Shown: positions 47,813 to 61,868 of the stretch, piece after piece
How the letters are laid out: each line of letters opens with the position of its first letter
How positions within the stretch are numbered: position 1 is the first letter of the stretch
Source of the DNA: Parus major
Lineage: Eukaryota > Chordata > Aves > Passeriformes > Paridae
Length of the DNA: 64,000 bases
Assembly (NCBI RefSeq): GCF_001522545.3
Contig: NC_031770.1
Coordinates: 111,041,597 to 111,105,596, forward strand
Reading direction: 5' to 3'
Program-made: the position numbers and the translations under genes
The notes under the pieces: generated by a model
What the model was told of the DNA's origin: nothing
Seen by the model: only the letters and a program-made list of their open reading frames with translations
Databases searched by the model: none

Positions 47813-49159
47813 AAGTAGATGAGAATAATTAAGTTTTCAAGATAGGGAAGCCATGGAAAAAAATTCAAGACTTTATCACTGACTGTTTTGTTTTCTCATA
47901 CAGAAGTTGTGAAAACACTCTGACTTTTTTGGACTACAGTTCTTTTTGCAGTAAATTAATTATTCTGCCTCCAGTTCTGTTTCTTATCAGCCAGGTACAC
48001 AGGGAAAGAATGCAGGATGTCTAAAATTCCCTTCACACCTACAAACCTGTTCACAGTCTGAAAAGTCTCTGAAAGCTACAGATGAAAAATATGAAGCAAT
48101 ATGAACTTAAAAGGAAAGAAAAAAAGAAAAGGAGCAGGCACAAGTAACTCCTGCAAAGGCACACTGCTTTCTAGACAAAGGGCAGCTGTCAGCTGAATAC
48201 CTTCCATGAAGAAACCAAATGATCTCTTTTGTAGAAAATGACAGTGGAGGATTAAAATGAAAAGTGGCCAAATAATTTACATGAGATGAGAATCCATATG
48301 ATGGTAAAGAATGTAGATATCCTTGAAGCCGTTTCATTTCAATAACACTGAAGCCTAGAAAAATTGCAGATTCAGAGAAACCCTCTTTCTTTCAGGGATA
48401 ATGTGCTTAGGACAATGATGGAGAGGGAATCCATCTCAGCCCAGGGCTCTGTAATGGAAGGAGAAGCCTCCCCCCAGCTCTTTACCAAGGTGCCCCTCTC
48501 TGAATTCCTGCAATAGCTGCCAATCTTCTTTTTTTTTCTTTTTCTTTTTTTTTTCCCCTTCTCTTCTCGAGGCTGAGATATCAGATGCATTCAGCAATGC
48601 CTCAGTAGTGTTCCTGATAATCCACAGTGGAAGTTTTGTTGCTTTCTATCAGCTTTGCAGGAAGTGTCTGAAATGACAACTGCAGAGTGGCAGAAGGCCG
48701 GATGGGGTCGGTGCTTTTCCAGATAAGCCAAGAGATAAAACCCCCAAAACTGATCAGAAGACCCCAGGTTGAGGAAATACGTAGTTTACAGCAGAACCTA
48801 GGGGTTAAAACTTTCAAGTGTGGCAGGGGTTCGAAGTGGAGAGGCTCAGATGTGTTGCAGGGTAACAATTCACGGTGCTGCTGCAGCTGAATCACTCTCA
48901 GGTGAGGTCACTCAGGCACAGGGACACAGATCACCCTCACTGGAGGAAGGAAAACTGACCTTGCAGTTAATGGGGAGCAAGAATACACAGATGGATATTT
49001 ACTGAAGACCAGCAGATGTGCTGCAAGCTCACTCCCTCACTTCACTTTGCGTTTGCATCCCTGGGTACCCAATTCCATCCCTGCAGGAGCTTCACCTGCA
49101 AGTGAAATATCCTGGCACTCCTGTTGGGGCTCCAACTCCTCTGCTGGAGACCAAAGAGC

Positions 49160-49300
49160 CACTGAATGCTTTGGCCAGGAAGGACCTTGAAGACCCTGTA
49201 CAGTTCCCACCCCCTGCCAAAGGCAGGAACACCTTCCACTGTCCCAGCTTGCTCCAAAGCCCTTTCCAACCTCACCTTGGACACTTCCAGGAACGGGAGA
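49160..49300 (-). mobile_element. CR1 LINE 3' fragment
   Basis: GGCCAGGAAGGACCTTGAAG, GGAACACCTTCCACTGTCCC and CCTTGGACACTTCCAGG mark an inverted CR1. It lies directly upstream of the GC-rich open stretch. Confidence 0.85.
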
Positions 49301-49399
49301 TTCATCTTCCCTGAAACTCAGGCTGCAGTCCAGCTTAACACAATTTAATCACAGAGCAAAGGGAATGGTCCCATCCTCTCCTTCATTCCCTTTCTGCAG

Positions 49400-49711
49400 G
49401 AATGTTTTGTGCCCGGCTGCCTCCCCGGTCCAGCTCCCCACGCGTGCCAAGAGCAGCGGCTGTGCAGCCAAGGGAGGCGGGAGGACACGGCTGAAAAGGC
49501 AGCTGGGCCCAGCTCCTTCCACAGCAGCTCCCAAAGATCCTCTCCAAGGGATGCTGAAAGCAAAGCCAGAGCCACGGGCTCGGCCACCAGCCCAGGGAGG
49601 GATGGAAAAGCAGAACTGCCCAGCTCCCACCCCTGTGGATGAACAGAAGCTTGTGCTGTCCCCAGGAACGGAGCTCCCTGCCAAACCCTCTGGTGTCTCA
49701 AAATACATGAG
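49400..49711 (+). other. Candidate 312-nt exon or GC-rich retrocopy, antisense to HMBOX1
   Basis: A GC-rich island sits in an AT-rich intron. On the + strand it is bounded by a good acceptor (CCCTTTCTGCAG at 49388-49399) and a good donor (ATGAG then GTGAAAG from 49712). It is open throughout and exactly 104 codons long. The predicted peptide is rich in Lys, Pro, Ala and Ser, for example TRAKSSGCAAKGGG, APKDPLQGMLKAKPEP and LSPGTELPAKPSGVSKYMR. I do not recognise it. Overlapping open frames on both strands (49345-49701 minus, 49409-49642 plus) show that GC content alone lengthens frames here. It may be a true exon of an unknown + strand gene, a fragment of a processed pseudogene, or chance. 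Confidence 0.25.
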
Positions 49712-52700
49712 GTGAAAGCTGCTCCTTTGGCTCTGATAAGATGCCTGTAATTTCAGCTCCCTATCTGGTTTCCCCTCCCAAGAGTTCCTCTGCTTCCCAC
49801 TGACAAGTAGTTACCTATTTATCTCTCATTAGTACATTTATCACCCCAGTATCACCCAGCAAGCAGAGGTCACTGTTCCAGTCTTTGTGGCTTTTAGCAG
49901 AACTATTATTCAGGCTGTCAAATCAATGGAAATATTTCTGAAGTTAGTCTGTCATCTGTGCCTGAGATCTTATCTTGCAGTGGCATGAGACAGACTGTCA
50001 GAGAAGTGACATTCAGAGCACAATCTCATCAGAAAGTGTAATGACTGGTTTATTTCCCAGTAAATACTGGCCAAGAGTATCACTAATGCCACTCTCAGTG
50101 AGGTCAGCAGATGACACCACCACTTTTATCTGCTGATATTTCTATTGATTCCCCAGTAACGACATGGGTGTCAACTAAACCCACAATATAAAGTCATTTT
50201 TATTTTTGACAGCAAAATTAAAGCTCAAAGGCATTCCCTCCACAGATAAACTCTGATGGATCTGAGAACTTCCCCCAGGACTGCAAAACATAACCAGGCA
50301 AGGATGGGAAGTGCAACTCTCTGGATGAACCTGAGTTGAGGCATCAGCTCAACCAGACCTAAGCAGCAAAACAAATCTAAGAAAAAAAATCCCTAACCCA
50401 GAAAAACCACTGACAAACACGACAGCTGCAGGTCTCTGCTGTGTTTTACACAGCACCATCATTTATCCAAAGGATTCCACAGGTCCATGGATTTACAGGA
50501 ATAGGAGAAACCACTGCAGGACTGTAGCTTGACCTCCTTACAGCACTGACCAGAGGGCTTTCAGCAATTCTGGAGTTAAGCCCAGATCTTCTGTTCAATC
50601 TGTAGAGCTATCCAGTCCCAACAGTAAAAATTGGGGGTTTACCCAGTGCAGAATCTACTGTAACTTTAAATCAACTTTGGAAACAAACTGCAAAAATCTT
50701 CATTTTTTAAAAACCTTTCTCATTCCCAACATGAGCTTTCAGGCCCAGGGTATTGCCACACTCTGTCCAAGGACAGCACAGTTTTTAAGCCTTTCACTCT
50801 AAGAAACGTTTCATTCTTGGATTTCTTTTCATTGCAAGTGCAAATCTGGAGGAGAGATCTCACCAGCACTAGATCACTTAGATCATCAGATGGAGAGAAA
50901 CTGAAATTATTTTACACCTCAGGATGTGTCTGTGTACATAAATTCCATGTCAGTACACATTAAAAACCCTCACACAACAGAGCTGACTCTCAGTTCTGGT
51001 TTTACAAGTTGCTGTCTAAACTCTGAGAGAGTCGTCTCACTGATGTTTCTTAGCAGGAATCTCCTCTGCCACGTAGATTAAAATGCCAAAAATACACCTT
51101 GCACGGGAGTGGGGAAAGCTGGATGACCTTCAAAGCCAACAGAATGAGGTTTTCATTCTTTCAACATCACTTTCTCAAAATTTTGACAGTGGTCTCCAGG
51201 ACCACAATCCTATCAAGCTATTAATATTATCCTAAAATTTGTTTAGAAACAGAATTAATTGATAATAGCTCTGAAAGCCTCGTACTTGCAAAAGATAATC
51301 TCTGCCTCCTAATCTCTAGCACCCTACTGTCGAGATAATTAACAATTAAAAAAAAGAATAGTTAAGACATCCAAGGTGGTGATTTACTCTTCCTCATAAT
51401 TGGATTTGGTGATAAGAGCATTTTTGAAATTACACAACAGGACTCTTCTGAATGGCAAGGTTTGGAGTTTGCAGCAATTTGAAACACACAGGTACTTTCT
51501 GCTTAAGGCACCTTGAAGACACTGGCAGCTGAAATTTTAAATATACTTCAATTTATCCTTAAATTTACTGGCACCACCAGACTCTCAAAGTCAACAGAGT
51601 TCACTAAATTGTTCACAAAATAAAAGTGGACATATTTTGAAGCCAGCAAGGAACCAGTACATCAGGACAAGATAAAGTGAGAATTGTCCTGAGATATTGC
51701 AAGAGTGGTTGGTGTGAAAAAACAGCATCTTCAAAGCTCTTCCTAAGAATGAATTCCAAAGCATGAATGACAGGATCTCTTGTTCCCTTTTATTTACTTG
51801 AAATATTTAAATTGAGGCCTCCATGCTGCAGGGATATTTATGTGCATTAAATCCAGTGGACTTTGCGAGTGATAAACAAAACCTTCCTGCAAACAACTGC
51901 AAAACAAACATCTCATCTTCATTTTTAACGTGGTACAGGGCAAGAGTTATTTCAGTTGTATTTTGGATTATGTGGTCCTCACAAGCAAAGCCAAGGCAGG
52001 GTCAGCCCATGGGTGAAACATCTCGGAGGAGGGATGAGGCCCTGCAGGAATGCCCACCCACTGGGAAGGGCTGTTCTGCTGCTGGTGACCCACAATTCCA
52101 ACCAGAAAAACTCTCATCAGCACTGAGGCTTTTACACACACCACTCACAAGACAACACAGGATTCCAAGGCTTTATATGGCAACACAAATAGCAAAACTC
52201 AAGTTTTTACATTACTCAACGCAGAACATCTTTATTTGCTCTCTGGAACAAAATATTCCACTCAGCAGAGCCAGAGCTCGGTTTTCAGCTCATCTGAAAA
52301 CCCAAACTGGGAAGCTCAGCCCTGGATGTTTGTAAATAACATCAGTATGAGCACCAAGGTTCCTCAGGTTCTCCTCACTTTAGCCTCAGTAAAGTTTTAT
52401 TTCTTCTGGATAGGAATCATGCAGCATCCCTTTGTCCCAAGCCTCCAGGAAAGTTAAAATACCAGCCATGAAATTTGGGATTAATCTTAAAACTGATAGC
52501 TCCCAACATCACCACCAGCACTGTCCCTCAAAAATCCACAAGGTTTTGTTTTCAGTTTCCAGTCTTGGACCAGACTTGGTTCAGCTCAGCAGAGCCCCCA
52601 GTTGCTGCTACATTTTCAGAAAATAAAATTTAATTCAGCTATAATGAAAGGATCCTACAGGATTCCACAGACAAAACCAATTTCTGTAGCACCTAAAGTT

Positions 52701-53599
52701 ATCCAGCACCTAAAGTCAGGATGAAATCTGACTTTGGGCTCAATACATGTATTTTTCCTAACATGCAGTATCTCCAAGATCTGGGCCAAAACTGTTATCC
52801 CATTAAGTGTTGGACAGACAGGTAGCAGAAAATATATTTAATCTTTTAATATCAATCTATTCTGTACCTTGCAACCTAAATACAACACAACAGATGGACA
52901 GAAGCAAAGGAAAATGAAAAATATTGAATGAACCCAGTAATGGCAGTGGATTAAACTACTACAGTGCCAAGACCAACTTCAGGAGGTTCTTTGTAGACAG
53001 CACAGCAAATAAGGAGATTTAAGGGAAGTTTTAGGCTATCAGGAAACTTTGAGATCTTTAAAGAATATTTCTCAAACTTGGCAGCAGCAACATCTTTTTT
53101 TTTTTATTTGCTGAAGATTGTTCAGTGACCATTCACCATTCATAGGGAGGGGAAATAGCTGAATTTATTATCCAACTTTTTTACATTTTTCTTTTTGCCT
53201 ACAGGATTATGAATAGTTACCTTGGAAATAACAAGCTCCAAAGACTCAAAAGATTATTTCATTTACCAACACCCATCATGTTTCATATTTCAAGACCACT
53301 TTTTATACCCAGATTATCAATCCCTTTAGGAAGTATTCTGAAATTGTCTTTTTTCATCTTGCACTTTAATATTATTTTAAGAATTTACAGGTTAGAAGAA
53401 CAGCAAAGTTAAAAGATGCAGAGCCAAGAAAGGAGATTAAATCAATCCACAGTCCAAGATTTGTGCTCCCTACCCTGAGCCATGGTTTTTGCCATGTGCT
53501 TCCTCTTAAATGTCATTGTCACCCTCGCTCAGATCAGCTGAGTTTCCTGAGGACAATCCTTCTAGGAGACATGATTTAAAAAGTGCTGGTAGTAAAGCT

Positions 53600-54240
53600 C
53601 CAAAAACAACTGAGGAGTTGTGTACCAGAAAAAAACAAATTATTCTTAGCATTTTTTTGGACTTTAATAGAGCATTTGATAAAGTGACATAATGGGAAAT
53701 TATCCATGATTTTGGAAAAGACAAAGATCAGTATAATTACAAGATAGGGTAGAAAGGAAACATGTAACTAAAAAGAGACTGCAAAATTAAGCTAATGGCA
53801 CAGAAGACAACAATCAGGGATACTCCTCAATAATCATCTTTGGAGCATCTTAAAAACAAAACCAATTAATGATCCTGACAGAAAAACATCTGTACATGGT
53901 GATGAATCTGCTGAGGCCAAAGTCAGAAGCCACATCACTGCAGGGAATTGAAGCACCATAAAAAGGAACAGAGAATCCTAAGGGCAAGAACCGGACTGAA
54001 ATTTAACGGTGCAGCATACAAGGTCACCCACTTTGGGAACAACAACTTCACAGGCACAAAAAGATCATCAGCTGGGAAGATCAGTTTTTGTGAAGTCACT
54101 GTGACCAAAAGATACAATGCAACAAAAGCACCAGAAAGGCCAAGCCTGACAGAGCTGAGGATGCTGCTATTCCCAATCCAGAGAGAAAAGTATTATAAAA
54201 GGCACTTCTTCTATGCTGTTGACAGAGTTCCTCACACATA
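53600..54240 (+). mobile_element. Decayed LINE (CR1-like) reverse-transcriptase remnant
   Basis: The + strand encodes LDFNRAFDKVT at 53657-53689, which fits reverse-transcriptase motif A (LDFxKAFDxV), followed at once by a stop. Further on, LKFNGAAYKVTHFGNNN near 53,997-54,047 resembles the segment after the catalytic core. Many stops and shifts show it is long dead. The RT motif is clear. The family is inferred. Confidence 0.5.
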
Positions 54241-55729
54241 GCTTAGTATTCAAAACAAATTTAAACTTTTGTGTGTTCCAAAGGAAAATCAAACAAATAA
54301 GAAAGCTGTACTATCCAGGATTACCCAAAAAAAAAAAACCCAAAAAAAGAATTAAAAAATAATCTAGGATGTGGTAGCGACTTTTGTGGCTAAAGCCCAT
54401 AGGGTTCTCTGATAGAACATTCTTTCAGGCTGTTTAAAGTGCTCCACAGTCTGACCAAGAGCCCATAAATACATGATGCAACAACTTAAGAGTTTGACTT
54501 TGGAATTTTCCTCCCTCACTTCTCCTCGTAATGACTCTGTTTATTACTTGTGTAAAGACCTCACATCTGTTACTGGATGGCAGAGAGTTTCCTCTGGCTG
54601 AGGTAGGGTTGGACTCTGTTCAGCACTGGGCTGCAGTGAGAGTCAGCAGGAACGCTCTGCACAGTTCTGGAAAACAGGAATGGGAAAATCCAACCGTGCT
54701 CTGGGCTGGATGGTGCTCCTGGATCCTCCTTGTTGACAGGAGCAGCAAAGCCAGAGGTGACAAGGTGCCAGCCTGGTCCTGAATCCCTTCTGAATGCTTC
54801 CCAGATCACTTCTAAGTTAATTCTGTAATTCACTTCAGTGGGTTTGTCCCAGGAGCAACATCACACACGGATTGGGTGAATCCTGCTGGGAGGGGTAACA
54901 CTTCCTCAGCCTGGAGCTGTTCTGGACAGCCCAGACATTATGAACAGCCACATAAAATGCAGCCTGAACGTGCCAGGGGACACTTCACACAGTTTGTGGG
55001 ACAAGGTTGTCATGGCTTTCCCTGCCTCCTGAATCCATGCTAAAATAGCTGAGAAAATAATTTAGCCGATTAATACAAGCTTCTTGTTCCTGGTTCCTTC
55101 TGTGTCTTTTAAACAGGAAGAACAACACCAGGAAGGACTGAGAGAAACTCAGAAAGCTCAAAGAGATAGAAATCACAGCACCAGATTTGTATTTTTACTC
55201 TGTCCTTACAGCAGGCCAGCACCTAGAGGTCTCAACATGATGGTAAAGAGTGAGAAGTTCTGTGTATAAACTCATCACCAGCCCTTGACTCACACAAGTT
55301 GTGCCCTAAAACCACTGGCACTAACAGTTACATTAAATAAAGTTCTGCAAGGAGAATTATTTACACTGGATACAAATAAAGCTGGTAGTTTTGAAATTCA
55401 CAGCAATTAACACTCCCACGACTGAACTTCATTCGTTATCTTGGCATTAAGCAAAGCACAGCACGTGGAAAAGGACAAATTCCAGCTCCTCACGTACATG
55501 ACCAGGTCTAAATCAGTAGTAGCTCTTCAGGAGAGACTGTTCCAAGAAAAGACACTCTCAAATCGATACATAAAAGTGATCAGCAAAAAAAACCCCAAAT
55601 TTTAGGCTGGAGGTCAGAGAACAACAGGACTCGGATTCAGCTGCTTGTGTAAGCTGGAATATTCACCCTGGAAATATGGAAATCAGCTCTGCTTGAGTCC
55701 CCACTCACCTGCCCCAGGTCACTAAAAAT

Positions 55730-55960
55730 TGAATGTAAGAATAGAAAAGGTCCAGAGAAGAGTGACAATTAATATTATTAGAGGCAAGGGAAGCCTTGGT
55801 GTCTGAGAAGAGATAAGAGAGTGACTGTTAAGTTCAGAGAGGAGATAAACGAGCAGCACATTGATAGCAGCACGTGCAGAGAATGATCCTGGATAAATGC
55901 AACGTTCTGCCTTATTCTTTCTCATGATACTCATGCCAGAGGGACCTTTGACTTTTTAAA
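55730..55960 (+). mobile_element. Decayed CR1-like fragment, end of reverse transcriptase
   Basis: RVQRRVTINIIRGKGSLGV and, after a stop, a piece like LLSSERR resemble the CR1 ORF2 end (QRRAT..I.RG.. then LFSLEKR). It is in the same orientation as the remnant at 53.6 kb and may belong to the same old insertion. Confidence 0.45.
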
Positions 55961-56503
55961 CACATTTTAGCATATAAAATGAAACTAGGTATAATTAGTT
56001 CTCCGGAAGCACCCTGAAGACCTTAGCAGGATTTAGAAGGAATTACATATTTATGTGAATAACAAGAACGCCCAGAGCTGCAATAGCAGGATTAAAAATA
56101 CAGGATAGGAGATAAGAGCTTTTGTCCACAGCCACATGGCTGCTGGCCAGGTGTGAAGCAGGCACAGGATGGAGAGGACAGGTAGAAAGAATGCTGAACA
56201 CCACAACCATCATCACCTGGGATGAGATCCTGCTTGTCACCTTCACCAGCAGGGAGACAGAGCACAGAGGATCTCAACTAGTGCTGGAGAAATGCAGCAG
56301 AATATCTGGACTAGAGGAGAATTCCCATTTCTAAAATGTGGGTTTGCTGCACGAGCCAGTGCTGTTACAGATCAGACTGACAAAGTTGCTTTTTCTATAT
56401 GTAGATTTCAGTTATTCTGACCTTGGCAGATACAATAATTTTATCTGAAGTCTGCTGCAAGGAGCTGCCCCTCCCACAGATCATCTTTTTATTATTTTTT
56501 AAA

Positions 56504-56519
56504 AAGAGAGAGAGAGAGA
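56504..56519 (+). repeat. (GA)n short run
   Basis: About eight GA units after an A-run. Confidence 0.85.
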
Positions 56520-58045
56520 ACACAAAGACACAAAAAGCACCTGAGCTCTCTAGAAAGCAAAATAACTCATTAGGTGCTGGATCCTTGAAGAAACCATAGC
56601 GTGGTGAGGCTTTGGACAGACATCCTTGCATTCCATTTTACTGCCTGCAATCTGCCAAACAACTGGGATTTGCTTACAGCTGATTAGAATAGGAAGCTTG
56701 TATATTATGCATGTCTGAGAGGGAACAGAGCTTGATCTAATGCAAAATAAGGCAGATCCTGTGTGCCAAGCAGAAAATGGCTGCTCTTGCATTCCATGAA
56801 GACACAGAGCAATGACCCTGAGCCAAACCACTTGAACCTTCACACAGGCAGATGATTCTTGCCCGTGTCTGAATGGTGAAGTGAACTTTGCTGGGTGCCT
56901 TTGCAAAGTGCCTTCGCTCAGATCTCGAAGCATTTCAGGAGCACAAACAGCAAAGATCCTAAAAAAACCCACTGCCTTCGTCTCTAAGGGCTTAATGAAG
57001 TTGAATCTCCCCCTGGAAGTTGCTGACTAACAAACACCTTATGACAGGATTGAAAGAGCTGGAAAAAATATAAAGAAATCACCTGATGTTTCTCTCTGCG
57101 TTAAGATCAAGTATCTCAGAACCATCCTGACAGATTTCAGCTAATTTGCTCCTGAGAAATGTTCTGTAGCTCCTGTAGATAACCTGCTTAGTGCTGTGCC
57201 ATTCCTGAAGTCAGGAAGTTTTTCCTAATGCCAGTATTCCTTAGTAACCCAAGAATTAGAGGTTTTTGGCACTTTTCCCTTGCCTTGACTCATCTCCCAA
57301 GCTGGCAGTGGCTATTCCACAGCTGAGAACAGCGAGTCACCAAAAGGTTCAAGGACACCTGAGGGTCACAAGGACAGCAGAGATAATTCCCAGCCCTCCC
57401 AGCAAACCCAGGAAAGATGAGCAGCATTCCCCAGCCAACCCATGGCCATCGTTATATTGATGAGAAGCTGCTGTTCTGTTTCTAACAATGTAGCAGCCTA
57501 ATGGAAGGGGCCAAAGGACATTACTTCCTGCTCTGCTGTCAGCTTGGAAAGGGAGAAACGCAATGAATCCCAAACTTAAATCTCCTCCAAAGCCTTGCAC
57601 AGGAAACTTAGATCCCCTATGGGGCCGGTATTAAGGTTCTGCTGGAAGACATAACTAAGAGTAATGGGATGAAATTAACTAAGAAAATTTCCTAACTGAA
57701 TTTCAGGAGCTAATAGAGCTCTTGTGTTCCCCAGGGAAGCCGTGGAAGCCCCGGCGCTCAGGAGAGCTGCAGTAAAAACGCTTTCACAGTCGGAAGGATT
57801 TCTAATAAGGCACGTCAGGCCTCATCTCACTCGGGGCCAGGACCATGCCCAGGGCACTGCCTCGGGATTGGGGTGGGATGAGCCCCTTCCAGGAGGGGAA
57901 ATGAGGCTGAATCTCCCAGCACCAAGATGGGAATGCTGCTCTTGGCATGGAGATGACCTTCCTGAGCTTGGGTCCACTTTGGAGGGGAAACAAAAACACA
58001 GCTGGTTAAATCAGACCGAGTTGGGCAGTGGTGCCACAGTAATCA

Positions 58046-58392
58046 TGGAATTATGGAGTGGTTTGACTTGGAAGTGACCTTAAATCTCATCTTGTTACAA
58101 TTCTGACACCTTCACTATCCCAGACTGCTCCAAGCCCTGTCCAGCCTGGCCTTGGACACTTCCAGGGATCCAGGGGCAGCCACAGCTTCTCTGGGCACCC
58201 TGTGCCAGGGCCTCCCCACCCTCCCAGGGAACAATTCCTTCCCAATATCCCATCCATCCCTGCCCCCTGGCAGTGGGAAGCCATTCCCTGTGTCCTGTCC
58301 CTCCATCCCTTGTCCCCAGTCCCTCTCCAGCTCTCCTGGAGCCCCTTTGGGCTCTGACTCTCCCTGGATCCTTCTCTTCTCCAGGCTGGAAA
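58046..58392 (-). mobile_element. CR1 LINE 3' fragment
   Basis: The + strand reads GGAATTATGGAGTGGTTTGA and then GGCCTTGGACACTTCCAGGG, ending near CTTCTCTTCTCCAGGCTGG. It is very similar to the inverted copy at 7.3 kb. The open frame 58152-58712 runs through it. Confidence 0.93.
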
Positions 58393-61300
58393 GCCTGAAT
58401 TCTCTCATAGGAAAGGTGCTCCATCCCTCTAATCCTCATGGACCTAATGCTTTCCTGTACCCTGGAAAAATCAAAGGACTCCTCTTCCACGATGCCAGTA
58501 TAACCATGCCTCTAAATAAACCAGGAACTCCTCCAACTCAAACCAGACAAAATCAGAACAAAACCAAGCAAACCAAACAACTCCACAGAATCACCATCTT
58601 TTTGTTAAACTTCCCCCTCCTGGTGCTCCCAGCTGTGCATTCCTGTCCTTTACCCCAGCACAGCCCTGGCACAGCAAGCCAAAACAATTCAGGAAAATGC
58701 AGGGGGAAATAAAAAGGATTTCTTTTTCCTAAAGCAGGCTGAATTGGCTGCTATTTCCATCGGACAAGAAACATCTCTGGCACAGCACAGGGTGGCAGGA
58801 GCAGGGAAACTGAGGAGGAGGAATTGAGAAGGGTGGAGAGGCAGGGTAACACCTAAGGATGAGCTGGTGACAAACTGTTAATTCAGCTCAGCTACAGCAC
58901 GAAACTGCACCCCCCTATCTTGGGAAATCTAAACCCATTTCTCTCCTGAATAAAGCCAAGTGAAACACCTGACTGTTTTGCCACCTATGAAATGGGGGTG
59001 ATGGGGATCTACAGCATCTCAGTCTTATTTAATCTAAATACACCTTTACAAAAGGAGCTTCAGAAGCACAGACAAGTGTTAAAATAAAAACCCAGAGCCA
59101 TAAAATCAAACCAAATAACCCTCAACCAGAAAGCAAAGTCCCTGCTCCCTAGACAAACTGAAATACGTTCAACTGATGAATTATTCATTTTTGTTTAGGG
59201 CAGAATTTACAGTTATTTTAATTTAATCTTTGGATAAAGCATATACTTAAAAAACAACACTCAACTTCCCCCCTCAGTCCTTAACAGCACTCATGAAAAG
59301 TGCCTTAAAAAGGGTATAAAATCACTGATTCTGCTGCCAATCTTAGATATTTTTTTGTCTGAAAAAGAAGATAAAACTCTACTCCAACATATGATTAGGA
59401 GAGAAGCATAAATCACTGGGGGAGAAAAAATAATAATAAAAAAAATAGACCGACAAGACAACACATCTTCATTAAAAAAACAGAAAGCCCTAAGGGAATT
59501 TTCAATTTCATACTTCTAATGAGAGGGGTTGAAAAGAAGAAGCAAAGCAGAGAAAAGAGGAAAAAAGAAACACAACATTATCTGTGGGACAAGACATAAC
59601 AAAAAAAGAACACTAAAGTGAACCAGAAAGAGGCTTTCAAGTTTAACCTCGGGTTTGCACAGAAAGGACTCTTGCAGTCTTAGCTCTGCTCCCAAAGGAG
59701 GGCAAAGCCACACAACAACATTGAGACACTCAAAACTCAGCATATTCCATGAGCAGGAGGCTCCACAAGAGAACAGGTCAAGGTTGGCATCAGTAGCACT
59801 GCAGTTGTCTGAACCACACCTAGTCTGCAGTTAAATATAGAACTTTACTTTCTGGAACCACTGCTCCTCTTAACCTTCAGAGCATAAATATTCAGGGAGA
59901 TATCTACAGAAAAATAAAAAGTAAAGGGATAAAGAGACCTGAATTTATTGTCCAAAAAAATCTAAGACTAGGGATTAAAAAACTACCCTGGGAGGTTTCC
60001 AAAAAAGCAGTAAAGGCTGGAGAATTGAATTACAGAAACCACAAGCAGCATCCTGGAAATCCAGTATAAACCAATTAGTTTCTTTAATACACATACCCTG
60101 TACTCAGACCCTCAGGTACATCAGACATTTCAGGATAAGGCCCTAACTCTAATCTTCATTCTGTCAGGTTGGCACCAATATAGCAATTAATTGAACTGGA
60201 TTTTTTTTGTTGATTTAAAGCTTTTTTTTAAAAAAAAGAGAAACTACCCCTTCAACCCTCACCCTTCTCACTCAGTTCATGGATGCAATCCTGACTGGTG
60301 CTGTGCATTTTAGATTGGAGAGCCTGCTCCTAAGAAACAAATCCCTCAAAATTTTGCAATCACATTCAGATTCTTCCCTTGAAGTGCTCTCAGCTGGTCT
60401 GAAACATGAGACTTTTAGCAACTCCAACTTTTACCAACTGAATCCAAGACAAAAGCAAGAGCACAGGGCACAATTCAGTGATGGAACAGGTCAACACCCT
60501 CATCCTCAGCCAAAAAATGTTTACACAGCATCACAGAAGCATTTCAGAGAGAAGGAGGAGTTTTGCAGAGATTCCACTAAGCCCTGGATTCCACCCTCTT
60601 ATCTTCAGGCATTAAACTAAACCATCAAAGCTAGTTCTAATTGCAGGAGGCAGCTGGAGAGGAAGGTGCACAGAGCCCTTCTCTGAGTGCATTAGTGGGA
60701 TGGAATTGTCTCCTGGATCTCTGTTTCTCCCTCCTGGACAGGGATCAGCCCAAATGAACGAGCACTTTCCTGAGGTTCCCAGAGCAGCAGCTCCAAAACC
60801 AGGTGCCTAAATCCTTGTCTGCACCAGCATCAGAGCCAGAAGCTGCAGGACACACAAACACAGTGCACTCAAAGTTGCATTTCATTAGGGAAAACAGTCC
60901 ATTAAACTGAGATGCCTCCACTCAGAGTCAAAACTTAATCCTGCAGAGGAAAATGTAAATTACCAGACAAATGGCACCACCAGCCCACAGGCAATGCCAA
61001 ACACCATTTTAGTGGCCAAGTGCTTATTCCTGACCCTGGGCCATCAAGGGAACCTGATCTGCTTGGACCAGAGGGGTCTGGTTACCTTCATGCTGCTGCT
61101 GTTATGAATTATATCATGGCCAAGCCTGCAGAACTCCAGTGACCTGTAGGTGAAATTAGTGACTTTTTTTCCAAGGGCTCCCAGAAGAGCGTTTTTCTCC
61201 CACTCTTCCAAAACTTGTCACATAAAACAGCTCATCCTTACAGCTCAACGAGGCCTTTTAAAGCACAACAGTTAAACAACCATATTCCCATTGCTTTATG

Positions 61301-61868
61301 GTGTAGCTTTATTGTCACACAGCACTTTTACTGTGTTCTTGCCTCGAGTAAGACTCCTCAGCTTTGCTTCCCAGTATCCCACACAAGGCTGTGAAACCCA
61401 GCAGCCACAGTGACCCAGCCAAGGGCTTGGCAAATTAATATTAAAAGCCAGGATTAAGGCAATGTGGCAGCAGCAGAATAAGGAGAAAACACCAGCAGCA
61501 AAGACTTTACAGAGTACAAAACCAAGAACAACAAAGAAGAAGAAGAATTTAATGAAAAATTAGATCCAGCCATTATGTATCTGCATTCACAACCGGATGA
61601 TTTCCAGTGTCAAGACCAACTTGATTTTTTCAATTCCCAAATCCAAAGCACACACCTTTCTAACAGATGTACTAAAACACCACAGTTTTAATTCCTAGAG
61701 TGTCCCAGCAGAGACTGGCTTGAGGAGAGAGGTGGATGAGGAAAGGGTGGCTTGCTCAGCTCTCTATCAGCAATTTTCGCAGCAAAGGAGTCTGAGGCAC
61801 AATCAGGGCTCAAACAGCAAATAACAGCAGTTACTGTACTTTGGGCCAGACAGAAACCAGGAAGAAAA

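Noticed and set aside
51823..52335. 170-residue open frame on the plus strand in the HMBOX1 intron
   Set aside because: It has no recognisable domain, no flanking splice signals that I trust and no special base composition. A frame of this length is possible by chance in 64 kb.
58152..58712. 186-residue open frame on the plus strand
   Set aside because: It is the antisense of another CR1 copy followed by unrelated intron sequence.
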